Source: Lojkania enalia (Eukaryota; Ascomycota; Dothideomycetes; Pleosporales). Taken from it: 64,000 nt of DNA. Numbering within the stretch: the first letter of the stretch is position 1; each line of letters opens with the position of its first letter. Position numbers and translations under genes: made by a program. The notes beneath the pieces were generated by a model, which saw only the letters and a program-made list of their open reading frames with translations, was not told where the DNA came from and ran no database searches. The DNA lies in assembly GCA_010094045.1 (NCBI GenBank), contig ML986651.1, positions 1-64,000 of the forward strand, written 5' to 3'. Of the stretch, positions 32,963 through 43,773 are shown one piece after another.

Positions 32963-35603
32963 CGCTGGTCGTGTCGAGGAAATTGTCCTGCGAGTTAGTT
33001 GTCGTGGGTGCGTTTTGCTCGAATCCTAATTTTCTTGCGCGTGGAAGTGCCAAGATTAAGCGACTCGTTTAGTGCCAGATCCTAACGGCTTGTGGTTTGG
33101 GCCTTGCGCTAGGTCCGTTTCGGGAGTCGCTAGGTCAAGATTGTGACTCCTACCAAGATTTACGCCAGAGGTCTGCATAGGCCTTCTTTCCAATCTTCTA
33201 GGTTGCATGCTAAGCGGCTAAGTTAATCAGTCCATGCTAACCAATCCGCGGGGCTTTCATGGGCTCATGTTGACAGACGGTCATCATAAGATCCAAATTT
33301 TTGATCTTCCTTCCAACTAAGGTCAAGTTAGCTATCTATGGATCAGCGCAATGTTGAGCTCGTGTCTATGCTGCTACCAAACACCATCAATTGTGAAGCT
33401 CTTCAAGCTAGAATATTCACCCTTTTCGAGCACTTGATGCAGCTCATGAATGGGAGCGAATATGTTATGCCAACGCCTTAACAGCTTACATAGGCTGCAT
33501 CATCTTTCTAGTTCTACCTCAAACTTGAGGCATTGCAACATCGTTGACTTCACATTTGCTAAGAAGATATCGAAAGGATCTTTCCGGAGTTGCTCACTGC
33601 GTAGGACATCTACCCGCCTTATTTTCCATTATGACGCAAACTATTATCTTGTCTGGATCTACTAACTGTCTTCAGACGTGTAACGATCATCTATCAACAT
33701 ATAGGTTTGATTCCTTAGCTAGACACTAGTCCCTAGTTATGCACTTCCATAGCCTTCATCCCTCAGACTAAGGTCCTCGGGCTGAGCGAGTGCTTCTTGT
33801 TTTGTCAGTCAGTGCAGGTGGGCAGATCCCAGTCTGGATCACTTCCGGCTAGCACCTCCTTGACTTCCTGAAGGAGCAACCCACAGCGTCAATAGTCTGC
33901 TTTTGACATGCAGAGGAAGACACAGGTACAAATGAGTACAAGATAGTTGAGAGGGGCACAAAGTAAAACGGGTATTGGCAGAAGATTTGGCAGTAGTCTG
34001 AAGGTCGGTTGGAAGTCACAGGTTGTAGCACGCGTCAAAGCAAGCCAAGCGGTGTTCCCCGGCCAAACACTCTCTAGCTACGCTAGGACGTGAAATCAAG
34101 AAATTGTCAGTGTGCGCGACACCGCTCTCACAACATCAAGTATCTTGAAACGGCGTCATTCATGTGACGATGGAAGTGCGTGTCGCAAGTTCACCCGCCA
34201 ACCAGTGGTCGGGGCTTCCTTCTAGGCAGCCTCGTTTCAAGTCGCCTTCGCTGGCATGCCGAACAAGTTCCTCGGCAGACGGCCAGAAGTCACTGATCGG
34301 ACGTGAATGAAGTAGGAGCAGGCCGGCACACCTTGGAGGAGGTGACTGTGCGCAGAGAGGATGGCGATGCTGCTGAAGGTTTGGGCGACGAGAACAGAGT
34401 CCTGAGACGCGGCGAGGCTGAGCTCTTTGTCTGCGCTGGCCTGGCTCACAATCAAGTCGAAGCCGAGGAGATGGCTAAGTTCGCCGCGGCGGCAGCGATG
34501 AGGACGAGGACAACGCTCTGCAAAATAGCTGTAAGGCTGAAGGGGCAGATTTAGGAGATTTAGGCCCTTTCGCGTGGTGTTGCCGCCGGCGACAGTCAGC
34601 GCTGGACCAGCAGCCAATGGGCTAAAAATAACCCCCGCCTCCACGCCACCTAGACCGGAACAAAGAGCTGGGGGCAATCGTAATCGCAGCGCGAGGCCGG
34701 CCGAGGGAGAATACGCCGTCATTGTCGCCGTCGTCGTGTGCGCAAACAAACAGCAAGGGACGGGCACGACGGCTGCCCGCAAGTTCGCACGCGGTTCGGC
34801 GGTTCTCTAGGCGGCCTGCAGCGCTATCAGCTAGTCAATTGTTGCAGTTGTTGCAGGACGGCCCCCCTTGTTGGCCGTGTTTGCTATTTTTGGCGGCCGC
34901 TGAAGCCCGCATCCTATTGGCCTCCTGCCTGGGCCTTAGCCGCCAGCGCCAGCGTCTCTTCGCTCGACCCTCTCACGCTTCTCATCCTCAACCACAATCG
35001 AGAGCGTTCGAAGCTCACAATCGCCCACCCCCTCTTCGGCCGCACATCCACGGCGGCAGCGCTCGCGACCACCGGCTCCCGCCCTCAGTCGGTACCTCGA
35101 CCGTCAACTCCAGGTGTCGCGCTCCGTCCGTTCTCCACCCTCTGCACAACCTCACCTCTCCGTTCCCCACGGTCCTTCGTGCCTCGAGCCAAAAACCGCC
35201 AAAAACTCATCGCATTGCTCTTCGTGCTTTCTTGCCGTGTATTCCATTGCGCTGCAGACTAGCCCTGCCGCATCCACTCTCTCTGGCGCTTAATCGAGAT
35301 CCGGTATCTTGTTTCATGTAACCAACAGCAGAGCCTCTTCTGTTTGGTAGTCGGTAGGTGCCAAATCCTTCTCCTGTGCCTCAGTCGCCAACACACACTC
35401 TTCCTCCTCTACCACACTCTCCTTTTCCCTCCCTCATGTCGAGCGCTCTGTGGTGATAACATTGCGGATTGTTGCTGCTACTGCTCTTGCACACTCGCAC
35501 AGCAGGCGCACACACGTCTTCGTGTGCACTTCTTTGGACTTCAGAGACTCTCCCTTCTACTCAAGCCGTATTATTTCCTCCTTTCTCTCTTTTCTCTGTA
35601 CCA
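32963..35603. other. Divergent intergenic region, RPL4 / MSG5-like
   Basis: 2.6 kb between two starts facing away from each other. 33060-34200 has no supported gene. 34200-35603 is GC-rich, then pyrimidine-rich (ttcctcctctaccacactct-like), which fits a long promoter and leader of the phosphatase gene. Long frames here (for example 34237-34782 minus and 34722-35321 plus) have biased composition and no family resemblance, and I treat them as chance. Confidence 0.45.
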
Positions 35604-38600
35604 ATGTCACAGCACGATATGGCGACGACCACGACCACGACCACAACGCACAATGCTAACAGTCCGACTCTCAAAAGATCCTTCGTTCCCGACTTAGTTC
35701 CTAATACCACCTTTCCTTCTAAGAAGATCGAGCGAGCACGCACTCACTCGCCGATACGACCATATTCTTCAAGGTCTCCATTTTGGTCCAGTAGTCGCGG
35801 AGAGCGCTCTCTCAGAGCAGTGCCACCGCCTTCACCAACTAGGACCCGCAGACCAAGCATGCCCGTACAGGCCACATCAAGACCCTTCGTACCGATGCCG
35901 TCGTTCATGGCCGTCTTTGGAGAAGAATCGGGCGCTAGTGTAACACGAGACCATGGCAGCAGCGTAGCACGACCTGCTTCGAGTGGGAATCTCACACATG
36001 TCCCAAGTTCGACGAACACATTCTCAGCCTTCCACGTACACCGGGATTCCACCTCAACACTAGCCTCTGAGTCGTCTGATTCTTCCCCTACCACCACTAT
36101 TTCCACTATGGACTCGTCGTCTGTGACCGATCCATCGCCAGGGCCGTCACCCGAGTCGCCGATCGCTAAAGTTGCTCCATCCTCCTTTGTGGCAGACTTT
36201 CGGTCTCGAAAGTCAGGAGATAGCTCTGCAGATGGCTCGCAGACAACCTTCTTCGAGCTCCAGCGGCCCACAACCCCCGCTAAAAAGCCTAGGAATCTGA
36301 AAAATTTAGGTATCAACACAGCGAGCTCACTAAGCAACCTACGCTCAAACCCTACCGCACCTCTTCCAGCTCTAGCAAAAAGGGAGAAGAACCCATCCGC
36401 CCCGACGTCACCATCATTCATCAAACCTCCTACTCCGCCTAAGAGGCGGCCAAGCAACCTAAGCTTGACTATCCAAACACCCGGTAGTGACAGCAAGCCG
36501 ACGAGGCTAATTATCCCTTCAACACCTGCTATAAATCGTCCAGCACTACGGCACTTTCAGTCATCCCCATCACTTCCTCTGTGTTCTCCTAGCGCAGCTC
36601 CATCCGGGGGGGTGCAGTTTCCTGTTTTACGACCTATCAAGACCAATCCTCATGGATTTGCCGAGGTCCCTCAAGAAATGGAAGAAGAGGATCAAGAGCC
36701 GAATTTTGATATCCCACAATCTCGTGAGGAAAAGCCTGCTGCCTACCCACACGGACCAATTTGTATCTACGAATCTGGCGTATATTTGTATTTTGAGCCA
36801 ACAGCTGAGCAAGCAGCGACTTTCGACGTAATTGTAAACGTTGCTAGCGAGGTCAAGAATCCGTTTACGAACAGCGACTCGACAGGACTTAAAGATTTGG
36901 ATGCAAGACGTGTTGATGGGCCTCCTGCTGAAAATGTGGATTTTGCCACTCTTCCGGAGAAGACAAAGTCATCATTCGACACTTCAGGTAGCTCCCCGAC
37001 CACTCCCAAGGCCACGCCAATATTGGAGTCCATCCAGCCTACCGAGCACGTAGTGAATGGAACCTCCTACAGAACCCCAGAATATATCCATATGCCATGG
37101 GAACACAACACAGATATTGTCCCAGATCTTTACAAACTTGTCAAGACAATTGATGAAAGGGTACAAGGAGGGAAGCGTGTTCTTGTTCACTGCCAGTGTG
37201 GAGTCAGTCGCTCTGCGAGTCTTATTGTCGCATATGGCCTGTATAAGAACCCGGGCATTAGCGTGCAGGAGGCGTATGACTTGGTCAAGAGACGTAGCAA
37301 ATGGATAGGGCCAAACATGAACCTTATTATGCAGCTTCAGGAGTTCAGGAACGGTTTGCTTAGAGCAAATGAGAATAGGGCATATCATAACCAAGTATTC
37401 GGTCTTCCTAGGCGATCCGCGGGGCTCCCAACTACAGTCTCCAATGGGACTAATAGGCGGTCTCCTTTCGATGTAGATGCTCCGTCAGGCAACAGAACTC
37501 CTCGCACTGCACCCTTGCCTCCGGATAGCGATATGGGCCTGCAACGAGCCAGCACCGGAAACATTATTTCAATATCGCCTGGCCCGCTGTCCGCGCCATC
37601 AGGGGCATTCTTCTCTCCTGGGTTCCGGAGGTCGTGGGCATCCAGTCAAACCCATTTCGATCTATTACCAAAGTCTTCGCCAACTTCCACCCCCTATGTT
37701 GATCCCAAGGGTCACATCGTTCCTATCCTCTCTATTACCGACAATGAGCAACCTTCAGAAGCACATACCCAGTCAGAAGAGGAAGATGGCGTCAAGCCAC
37801 TACCAGTACCTAACTTCTCGCGACAACTACCTCTCAGGAGCCATCCTAGTTCCGAGAGCTCGCGACCAAACGGTCCACCCAAGTCAGCAAATGTCCCCAT
37901 GGCATCTATGCAAGATGAGTTGGATACTTTAATGTCCCCGACAGCTTCTAGGTTCAATATACCTCCTCTACTATCACCACGACAAACGGAGCCCAGCATG
38001 AGCGGGTGGTATGGCATGGAAGCCAGTTCTCAGTCATTATCGAGAACTACTAAACCCCAAGCACAAGAGCTACCAATGTCTCCAAGGTCTACTAAATTCC
38101 ACATGACAAAATTGAGTCACAGCGAGATAGACGAATCCTATGATCCCCTGTCTCCTAGGGCTACCACTTTCGACTTTGGACCACGACCATCTACGCAGCC
38201 CCCAGGTTCTGGAGACCAGTCTTCGCAACAATTCGATATTGCTTCACCTACGTCCACAGAGTTCCCAAAGGATATGTTCCCACCCACTGGTCGCCTGATT
38301 GATGAAGAAATGACTTCACCTAGAGCTACTGAGTTCCATATGACGCCATTAAACCCCAGGGAAGCGGACGAGGACCCATTTGGGTTGACATCCCCAAGAC
38401 AATTCGAGTTCCCGAAGACTATATTCGGTAAGAGAGATTTGACACTGTCAACTAGCGAATCCGAAACTCGTCGGCCCTCATTCCAGGCAATTTTACCTCC
38501 TTCACACTTAGCGCAGCCCGAGTCTGTCAACGGTTTTACTTCATTGAATGGCACTGCCTATGCAGAGCCCACCATTCCAACAATAACGCCACTTCAAGTT

Positions 38601-39152
38601 ATTGAGCCTCCTAAGCCTTCAGATTCAGCCACCCGCATCGACAGTCTGAGCACTTCTCTAGATAACGAGAATCCTACATCGTTAGAGCCCCATACTCCTA
38701 CTTTCGGGCTTTCCGACAGTAGCCCACATGATACGACTAAGAGCTCAGAACGGACCTTCCTTTCGACCCCCCCTAAGCCAACAGGTATCCGAACGCGGTT
38801 CTCTTCTCCCAATATGCGAGAACAACGAAAGCTTCACAAGCTACAGACTGAGATGGAGGCCCTCCTGCCCCACAGAGCTCCTCGTCCTCCGCAGGCAGTA
38901 GATGATCTTGATGCTTTAATGTCCCCACGTGCTGAAGAGTTTACGAGGAATCCCTTCCACATGGATCTACGTTCATTTGACAACGATGCTAGTCCTGCCT
39001 CGTCTAACGAAACAATCAAAGATGGCCAGAACCACCATGATTGGCAGGAGACTCAACAGATGACACCATCGAGAGCAGTTGAAGAGGACCCTCGAAGCCC
39101 TGTCCAGACAGGAAGCAGTCCCATTGTCAGAAGCATCTGGGATGTTTTATGA
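35604..39152 (+). CDS. Dual-specificity phosphatase, MSG5-like (MAPK phosphatase)
   Basis: Expected to dephosphorylate Thr and Tyr of MAP kinases of the mating/invasive-growth and cell-wall pathways, as yeast Msg5 does. Intronless, 1182 aa from ATG at 35604; the frame is open further 5' but with no ATG. Residues 1-380 are Ser/Pro/Thr-rich and disordered. The phosphatase domain spans about 390-610, with PWEHNTDIVPDLYKLV and the P-loop HCQCGVSRSAS, catalytic Cys530 and Arg536 (HCx5R). The roughly 570-residue tail carries seven copies of an SP[R/T]-x-x-x-F motif, at residues about 777, 825, 849, 880, 904, 929 and 1106; the sixth contains FEFP, an exact FxFP (DEF) MAPK-docking sequence. The tail is far longer than in yeast Msg5. 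Confidence 0.88.
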   Translation: MSQHDMATTTTTTTTHNANSPTLKRSFVPDLVPNTTFPSKKIERARTHSPIRPYSSRSPFWSSSRGERSLRAVPPPSPTRTRRPSMPVQATSRPFVPMPSFMAVFGEESGASVTRDHGSSVARPASSGNLTHVPSSTNTFSAFHVHRDSTSTLASESSDSSPTTTISTMDSSSVTDPSPGPSPESPIAKVAPSSFVADFRSRKSGDSSADGSQTTFFELQRPTTPAKKPRNLKNLGINTASSLSNLRSNPTAPLPALAKREKNPSAPTSPSFIKPPTPPKRRPSNLSLTIQTPGSDSKPTRLIIPSTPAINRPALRHFQSSPSLPLCSPSAAPSGGVQFPVLRPIKTNPHGFAEVPQEMEEEDQEPNFDIPQSREEKPAAYPHGPICIYESGVYLYFEPTAEQAATFDVIVNVASEVKNPFTNSDSTGLKDLDARRVDGPPAENVDFATLPEKTKSSFDTSGSSPTTPKATPILESIQPTEHVVNGTSYRTPEYIHMPWEHNTDIVPDLYKLVKTIDERVQGGKRVLVHCQCGVSRSASLIVAYGLYKNPGISVQEAYDLVKRRSKWIGPNMNLIMQLQEFRNGLLRANENRAYHNQVFGLPRRSAGLPTTVSNGTNRRSPFDVDAPSGNRTPRTAPLPPDSDMGLQRASTGNIISISPGPLSAPSGAFFSPGFRRSWASSQTHFDLLPKSSPTSTPYVDPKGHIVPILSITDNEQPSEAHTQSEEEDGVKPLPVPNFSRQLPLRSHPSSESSRPNGPPKSANVPMASMQDELDTLMSPTASRFNIPPLLSPRQTEPSMSGWYGMEASSQSLSRTTKPQAQELPMSPRSTKFHMTKLSHSEIDESYDPLSPRATTFDFGPRPSTQPPGSGDQSSQQFDIASPTSTEFPKDMFPPTGRLIDEEMTSPRATEFHMTPLNPREADEDPFGLTSPRQFEFPKTIFGKRDLTLSTSESETRRPSFQAILPPSHLAQPESVNGFTSLNGTAYAEPTIPTITPLQVIEPPKPSDSATRIDSLSTSLDNENPTSLEPHTPTFGLSDSSPHDTTKSSERTFLSTPPKPTGIRTRFSSPNMREQRKLHKLQTEMEALLPHRAPRPPQAVDDLDALMSPRAEEFTRNPFHMDLRSFDNDASPASSNETIKDGQNHHDWQETQQMTPSRAVEEDPRSPVQTGSSPIVRSIWDVL

Positions 39153-41988
39153 TTGTCATCTCAGAGTCTACAAATCACTTCCTGGCATCAAACGAGAACG
39201 CCTATAAAGGAGTTACCATCCTATTTGGTTTCACTAATAGACAGCATAGTCGATCCCACCTTTAGTGCAAGCTGGTAGGACCTCGTATCGCGCTATGGGG
39301 CCCGCAGTCGCCGCAAATGCGGTAATAACCCAAATCGGAAAGGATTACAAACCTTCCGTAGCTGGTGCCAATGTTCCAGGTTAGCGCACCAACCACCAAT
39401 ACCGCACAACCCAATAGGGCAACGCCAACACAGCCTTTAAGGCGCATCTTCCAAACGCTTAACTTTGTCGCTGCAAAATTTAACTTCAGTCTCTTTCCCA
39501 ACGACATATCGCGCGGTTGCGTGTTCATACATCCACACCAGTCCCATTATTCATCTCATAACCTTCGGGCGGCAAGCTCTCACGCCATCGACACTCTCGA
39601 TTTTTCTATCTTTAGTCTCATCTCGAAAATTCCTCTTACTGGGGTTTAATACAAAAATGTCGATGTCCTATAGCCGGATTGAAACATAGACGGGGTCTGA
39701 ATCTTAATGTCCTACTAGTAATCTCTCCCTAGTACACACAGTCACCCCTCAAGCCCCCCATACCACATTCTCTAGGCACTGTCTCTATCTCCTATATGAA
39801 TTCCTATTGTCTCCTTGTTCTCTCTTAACGATCACTAAATGTACTTTGAAGTTTTACGACGCTTACTCGCAGGCGGCGGTATGAAGGGTGACCTATCGCG
39901 GCGAGAAATGGACATCAAGTCATTTGTGCTTGGTCTGTATGCCTAATTTTCTTGGATTTTTCCTTGTTTGGGTTTCCGGTTTTTTTCTTTTTGCACATTG
40001 GTACCCGGCGCCTGCCAGGCAAAGGCAGCTTTGGATAAGGCCACGGAGTACTTGGGAATGGATTGACCGAGATCCGAAAAGTCGGCAGTGCTTTTTGGAT
40101 GGAAATGTAGATGTGAATTAACACAACATATTATTTTTTTTGTAACTTGGTGCCTGAGTTTGTGTGAGCCTTGCGGCGTAATGATTTTTGCGACTATGAT
40201 TGTGCAGACGGCCGAAGCTGGCAGACGTGGGGGTTGGTGTGGTGATTTCTTAAGTATAGTAATGCGAGGCTAAATGGGTATATTACAATTGTTTGACGCT
40301 ATTTTAAAATATAATTGAGGATACTTGAAGTATGCTTCTTTTCTATGACAAAGAATTGTTGACTCATCTCGCTTCAAAGGATGGAAATGCCTTGATGAAT
40401 GCACGCGAATACTCTCCCCCCATAAAGTACCTCTCCATCCGCCATCCGACGACTGACACACTCGATACATTCGATACTATACGTACGGTCGAGCCCGATT
40501 GTAAATAGCATGCATTATTCCATCGCCCCATTCACTAAGCCCCAACGCCATTCAGACAGCTTCCCCATTCTAGATTTAAAAAGATATCCCCCCGCCACAC
40601 CATCGCACGACGATACACTCATCAGATCGATCATCCGCCCGCCCGCCCGCTACCCTCCTCGCCTCGTCCTATCCTCTGGCACAGTAAGTCGTTTAAACGC
40701 ATAGTCCCGCACTCGTCCGGCCTAGCCCAACGAACCAACCACACGAACCAGCATGCAAGTATGAAGGGCGACTGTGCTATGCTGTGCTGCGCCGTGCCAT
40801 GCCGCGCTGACCATAGTGCGACTTGAATTACAATGCTATGCGGATAGGTGCAGATACGGGGTGGGGGGCGGGCGGGTATGCAGGTTAGACGGTTTGTTTG
40901 GTGGGGATGATTGGGGGCGAGATGAGGTGTGAGAAGGTAGGATGGGCGGGGGCGGGTTGTGAGAGGGTGTCGAGGTGTGTGAGGATTGGTGGGAGGCAGA
41001 ATCATACTTCAGTTTTGTATTTACGGTGAGTCTATGAAAACGTCGAACACGCAATATGCGTACAGTAATTCAGTCCCAAGATGCAAAACTACCCATCGCA
41101 AAATTGCGACCCGTTAGCAATACAGACGCGACAATACAGCAGGAAAAAAAAAAAGCTCATCGTTTATGTACCCAAGTTCATTAACAATCCCGTCCTATGC
41201 TAGCTCATCCTTATCAAAGAGTCCCTCGCGGAGCTCGACCCAAAAATCAAACTCAACGCATATCCTGGTGCCATCCATCCAATCTCCAAGATACCTCAAC
41301 AACTCGACATCAAAGCCATGACCAGTTATTACAAGAAAGAGGGTTGGATATGCGAATCACAGTGCCAAAATTATGTAGGAAAAGAGTGTCCAGATGTGAC
41401 CCTACCAAATACCAAAACCTATTCAAGCCCCAAATACCAAGTACAGACAGCCGTTACTCATATCAAGTGAGAGTATAAAAGTTGCCACGCGAGAGTAATG
41501 ATGTAGCCACCCAAATAAAGGGTTTCAAGATCTTGTATCAAGGACACGAGAGTAAAGCAAGCACAAGAAGAAAATATAAGGTGACAAGTTTCCATTTACA
41601 AAGAGTAATGCGGTGACCCGCCAACCTCCAATGTAAAGTAGAGAGGTGTAGTCGCCATTCTTTCACCACCGGCGTAGCGAAATCACCATTTCGGGGAGAG
41701 GCGCCGAGATGTTATGTTTTGACCGTTATTGTGGTAACCCATAAGCAACAAAAATATTCGCCAATCAATTTCCAGGAAATATAAGGAGCTCGTCGATTCC
41801 TAATCAAACTCCAGAAACAATGGTCCGGGTATCCAGGCCTCCATGTGTACGTGCGTCCAGTGGATCCAGTAATGCCCTATTTGATATATGCACCTAACGC
41901 TTTCATACTAAAATAATGCTAAGCCACCCGGTATGAACACTCTTAAAGGTCAAGAGAAACGTATCCGCTGGCTCACACTAGTCAATTC
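39153..41988. other. Convergent intergenic region, MSG5-like / J-protein
   Basis: 2.8 kb between two stop codons, unusually long for convergent neighbours here. Contains GT/GC-rich low-complexity sequence (about 40750-40990) and an A-tract near 41141. One small minus-strand frame (39262-39528) is listed separately. No RNA gene was recognised. Long 3' UTRs or an unspotted noncoding RNA are possible. Confidence 0.4.
39262..39528 (-). CDS. Possible small membrane protein
   Basis: 88 codons from a true ATG at 39528. Residues about 32-50 form one hydrophobic span (CVGVALLGCAVLVVGALTW) after a basic segment (KLSVWKMRLK), consistent with a single-pass membrane peptide. A donor-like gtttgt follows the span, so the real 3' part could be spliced. 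No family is recognised and it may be chance. Confidence 0.2.
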   Translation of the reverse strand: MNTQPRDMSLGKRLKLNFAATKLSVWKMRLKGCVGVALLGCAVLVVGALTWNIGTSYGRFVILSDLGYYRICGDCGPHSAIRGPTSLH

Positions 41989-43773
41989 CTAATAGACAGA
42001 CGTGGCATGTCGTTGGAGATCCGGTTTGACGTACTCAGCACGATCGCTATCAAAACGGTCCCGTCGGCTACTCCATCTAATGTCTTCGGGCACATATCGC
42101 CGTGCGTATGAAACTCGTTCAGGGCTGAAGCTAGATTGGTGTCGAGCATTCTCTCGTCGAATAGCACTGGGGCTAATCTCTCTATACAGTTTCTGGGACC
42201 TTCCACGGTCATCGCCTCGGACTGGGCTAACGTTAATGGTTGGGGAGCGTCCGAGGGGCTCGGTTGGTCTATTGGCTCCCATTGGTGGTTTAGATAGTGG
42301 CGTTGGTGAGCTAGCTCGATGGCGCTCAGGTTCGCGTGTCACTGTGCGGTGGCCATTTGCCACGCCGATATCCTCTGGGGAAAGTTGAACGCCGCCCCCA
42401 GCCGTGGCGTAATAATACCGAGTGGTCGATTGCAGAGGCGGCACCGAAGGGAAAGCCTGCTTGGGAGGGCTTGAACTGGAATATCCGGAATCATGCGGTG
42501 TCGCAGTCTCTGAGTTGCGAAGGCCTGAAGGACGGGTGCCTTCCATCCTACGGGATGAGGAGGAAGGCACCGAAGGCATTGTCTCGGAGCGACGGATAGG
42601 CGTAGGAGAAGTGCGGCGAGAGTCGCGGGATGACTCTGTGTAGGATCGCTGAGGACTCATCCGGGGCGGAACGTGAAGATCCGCTGGTGAGGAGCTTGAG
42701 TGCTTGAAGGTCGGAATCTTCCTGTCTTCCTTGCCCCATTCCACAATTTCCGGGACTATCTTGCGGTCTCGATGGCTGTCACGACCGGAGGATGATGGAC
42801 GATCCTTCGTGCGAGCTGATGACCGCCTGATAGCCTCTGGGCGACGAGAGGAGCGACTTTCGTAGTACTCAGGACGATCCCGGGCGGAGCTAGTTCTACC
42901 GGTGGATGGTCGCGCATCGGCTTCTCCCTTGGAGCCTCGAATGTAGTTCATCGCATCGCTTTCCTGACTACGCAGCTTCCGTTCCCGAATATCCTCCTCG
43001 CTGCTGCGATGTCGACGAGAATCCTCGTATGATCGCCTGTCCCTTTCATTTTCTGCTCTGATCCGAGCTTCAGCAGCTTGCCTCCGAGCCTCCTCATCTG
43101 CATTCCGTCTTCTGTAGTCTGCTTCGTAGCGTACCTTTTCGTCATTTGAAGACTCCTCCTCGACACTAGCAAACGGGGCGTACTTGCTAGAACGCTCCCG
43201 TCGCTCTTCTCGGTCGCGAGTCTTCTTCGTGTCCGACCTCGATCTGTCTGTCGTGACCCTCGTGACTCTAATAGGTTCCTTCTCCGGCCGTGACATGCGG
43301 AAGAGGTTGTGCTTGGGGTAAGCCTCGTAAGTATCGTATTTGCGGGATTCGTAGTATCTATCATCGTCGTATGCCCGTGAAGACTTGGGGTTTTCGTGGC
43401 GTGGCGGGCCGCGAGCACCGAAAGATGCAGATGCGGATGCGCCAGCGGGTGCTGCAGTGCGCACATCGTAGTGTGTTGTCTTTATGTCCACATGCGGGCT
43501 GTTGCCACTCTTTGTTGGCCTCTCCCTCCGTAGCTGCTCGAGCCTCGCTTCGGTATCGTAGGTCGCGCGCTTCTCCTCATCACCAATGATCTCATAAGCC
43601 TGCTGGATCTTATGGAATTCCTCCTGTTTCTGCTTCTTCAGCGACTCATCCGTGACCTTATCTGGGTGGCACCTAAGGACCAATTTCCGGTAAGTGGACT
43701 TGATTGTTGCGGCATCGGCATTCTTTGGCACTCCCAGGGCGAGGTATGGATCCGGAGGAAGGGTGGTCGTCAT
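41989..43773 (-). CDS. J-domain (DnaJ/Hsp40) protein with Arg/Ser-rich tail
   Basis: Type III (class C) Hsp70 co-chaperone. Intronless, 594 aa from ATG at 43773; the frame continues upstream without an ATG. The N-terminal J domain, residues 8-73, begins DPYLALGVPKNADAATIKST and has the invariant HPD at 36-38 (LRCHPDK) and IQQAYEIIGDEEKRATYD. There is no G/F region or zinc-finger domain. The remainder is highly charged and disordered: RSRSDTKKTRDREERRERSS, a long Arg/Glu/Asp segment (ADYRRRNADEEARRQAAEAR), then Ser/Pro-rich repeats. The RS/RD composition is reminiscent of spliceosome-linked J proteins, but this is only compositional; the client is unknown. Confidence 0.85.
   Translation of the reverse strand: MTTTLPPDPYLALGVPKNADAATIKSTYRKLVLRCHPDKVTDESLKKQKQEEFHKIQQAYEIIGDEEKRATYDTEARLEQLRRERPTKSGNSPHVDIKTTHYDVRTAAPAGASASASFGARGPPRHENPKSSRAYDDDRYYESRKYDTYEAYPKHNLFRMSRPEKEPIRVTRVTTDRSRSDTKKTRDREERRERSSKYAPFASVEEESSNDEKVRYEADYRRRNADEEARRQAAEARIRAENERDRRSYEDSRRHRSSEEDIRERKLRSQESDAMNYIRGSKGEADARPSTGRTSSARDRPEYYESRSSRRPEAIRRSSARTKDRPSSSGRDSHRDRKIVPEIVEWGKEDRKIPTFKHSSSSPADLHVPPRMSPQRSYTESSRDSRRTSPTPIRRSETMPSVPSSSSRRMEGTRPSGLRNSETATPHDSGYSSSSPPKQAFPSVPPLQSTTRYYYATAGGGVQLSPEDIGVANGHRTVTREPERHRASSPTPLSKPPMGANRPTEPLGRSPTINVSPVRGDDRGRSQKLYREISPSAIRRENARHQSSFSPERVSYARRYVPEDIRWSSRRDRFDSDRAEYVKPDLQRHATSVY

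Noticed and set aside
34237..34782. 181-codon minus-strand frame upstream of the phosphatase
   Set aside because: Composition reflects GC-rich DNA; overlapping long frames on the other strand and no domain.
34722..35321. 199- and 174-codon plus-strand frames
   Set aside because: Two overlapping phases are both open, neither begins with ATG, and both are Arg/Pro/Ser-biased from C/T-rich sequence; probably leader DNA.
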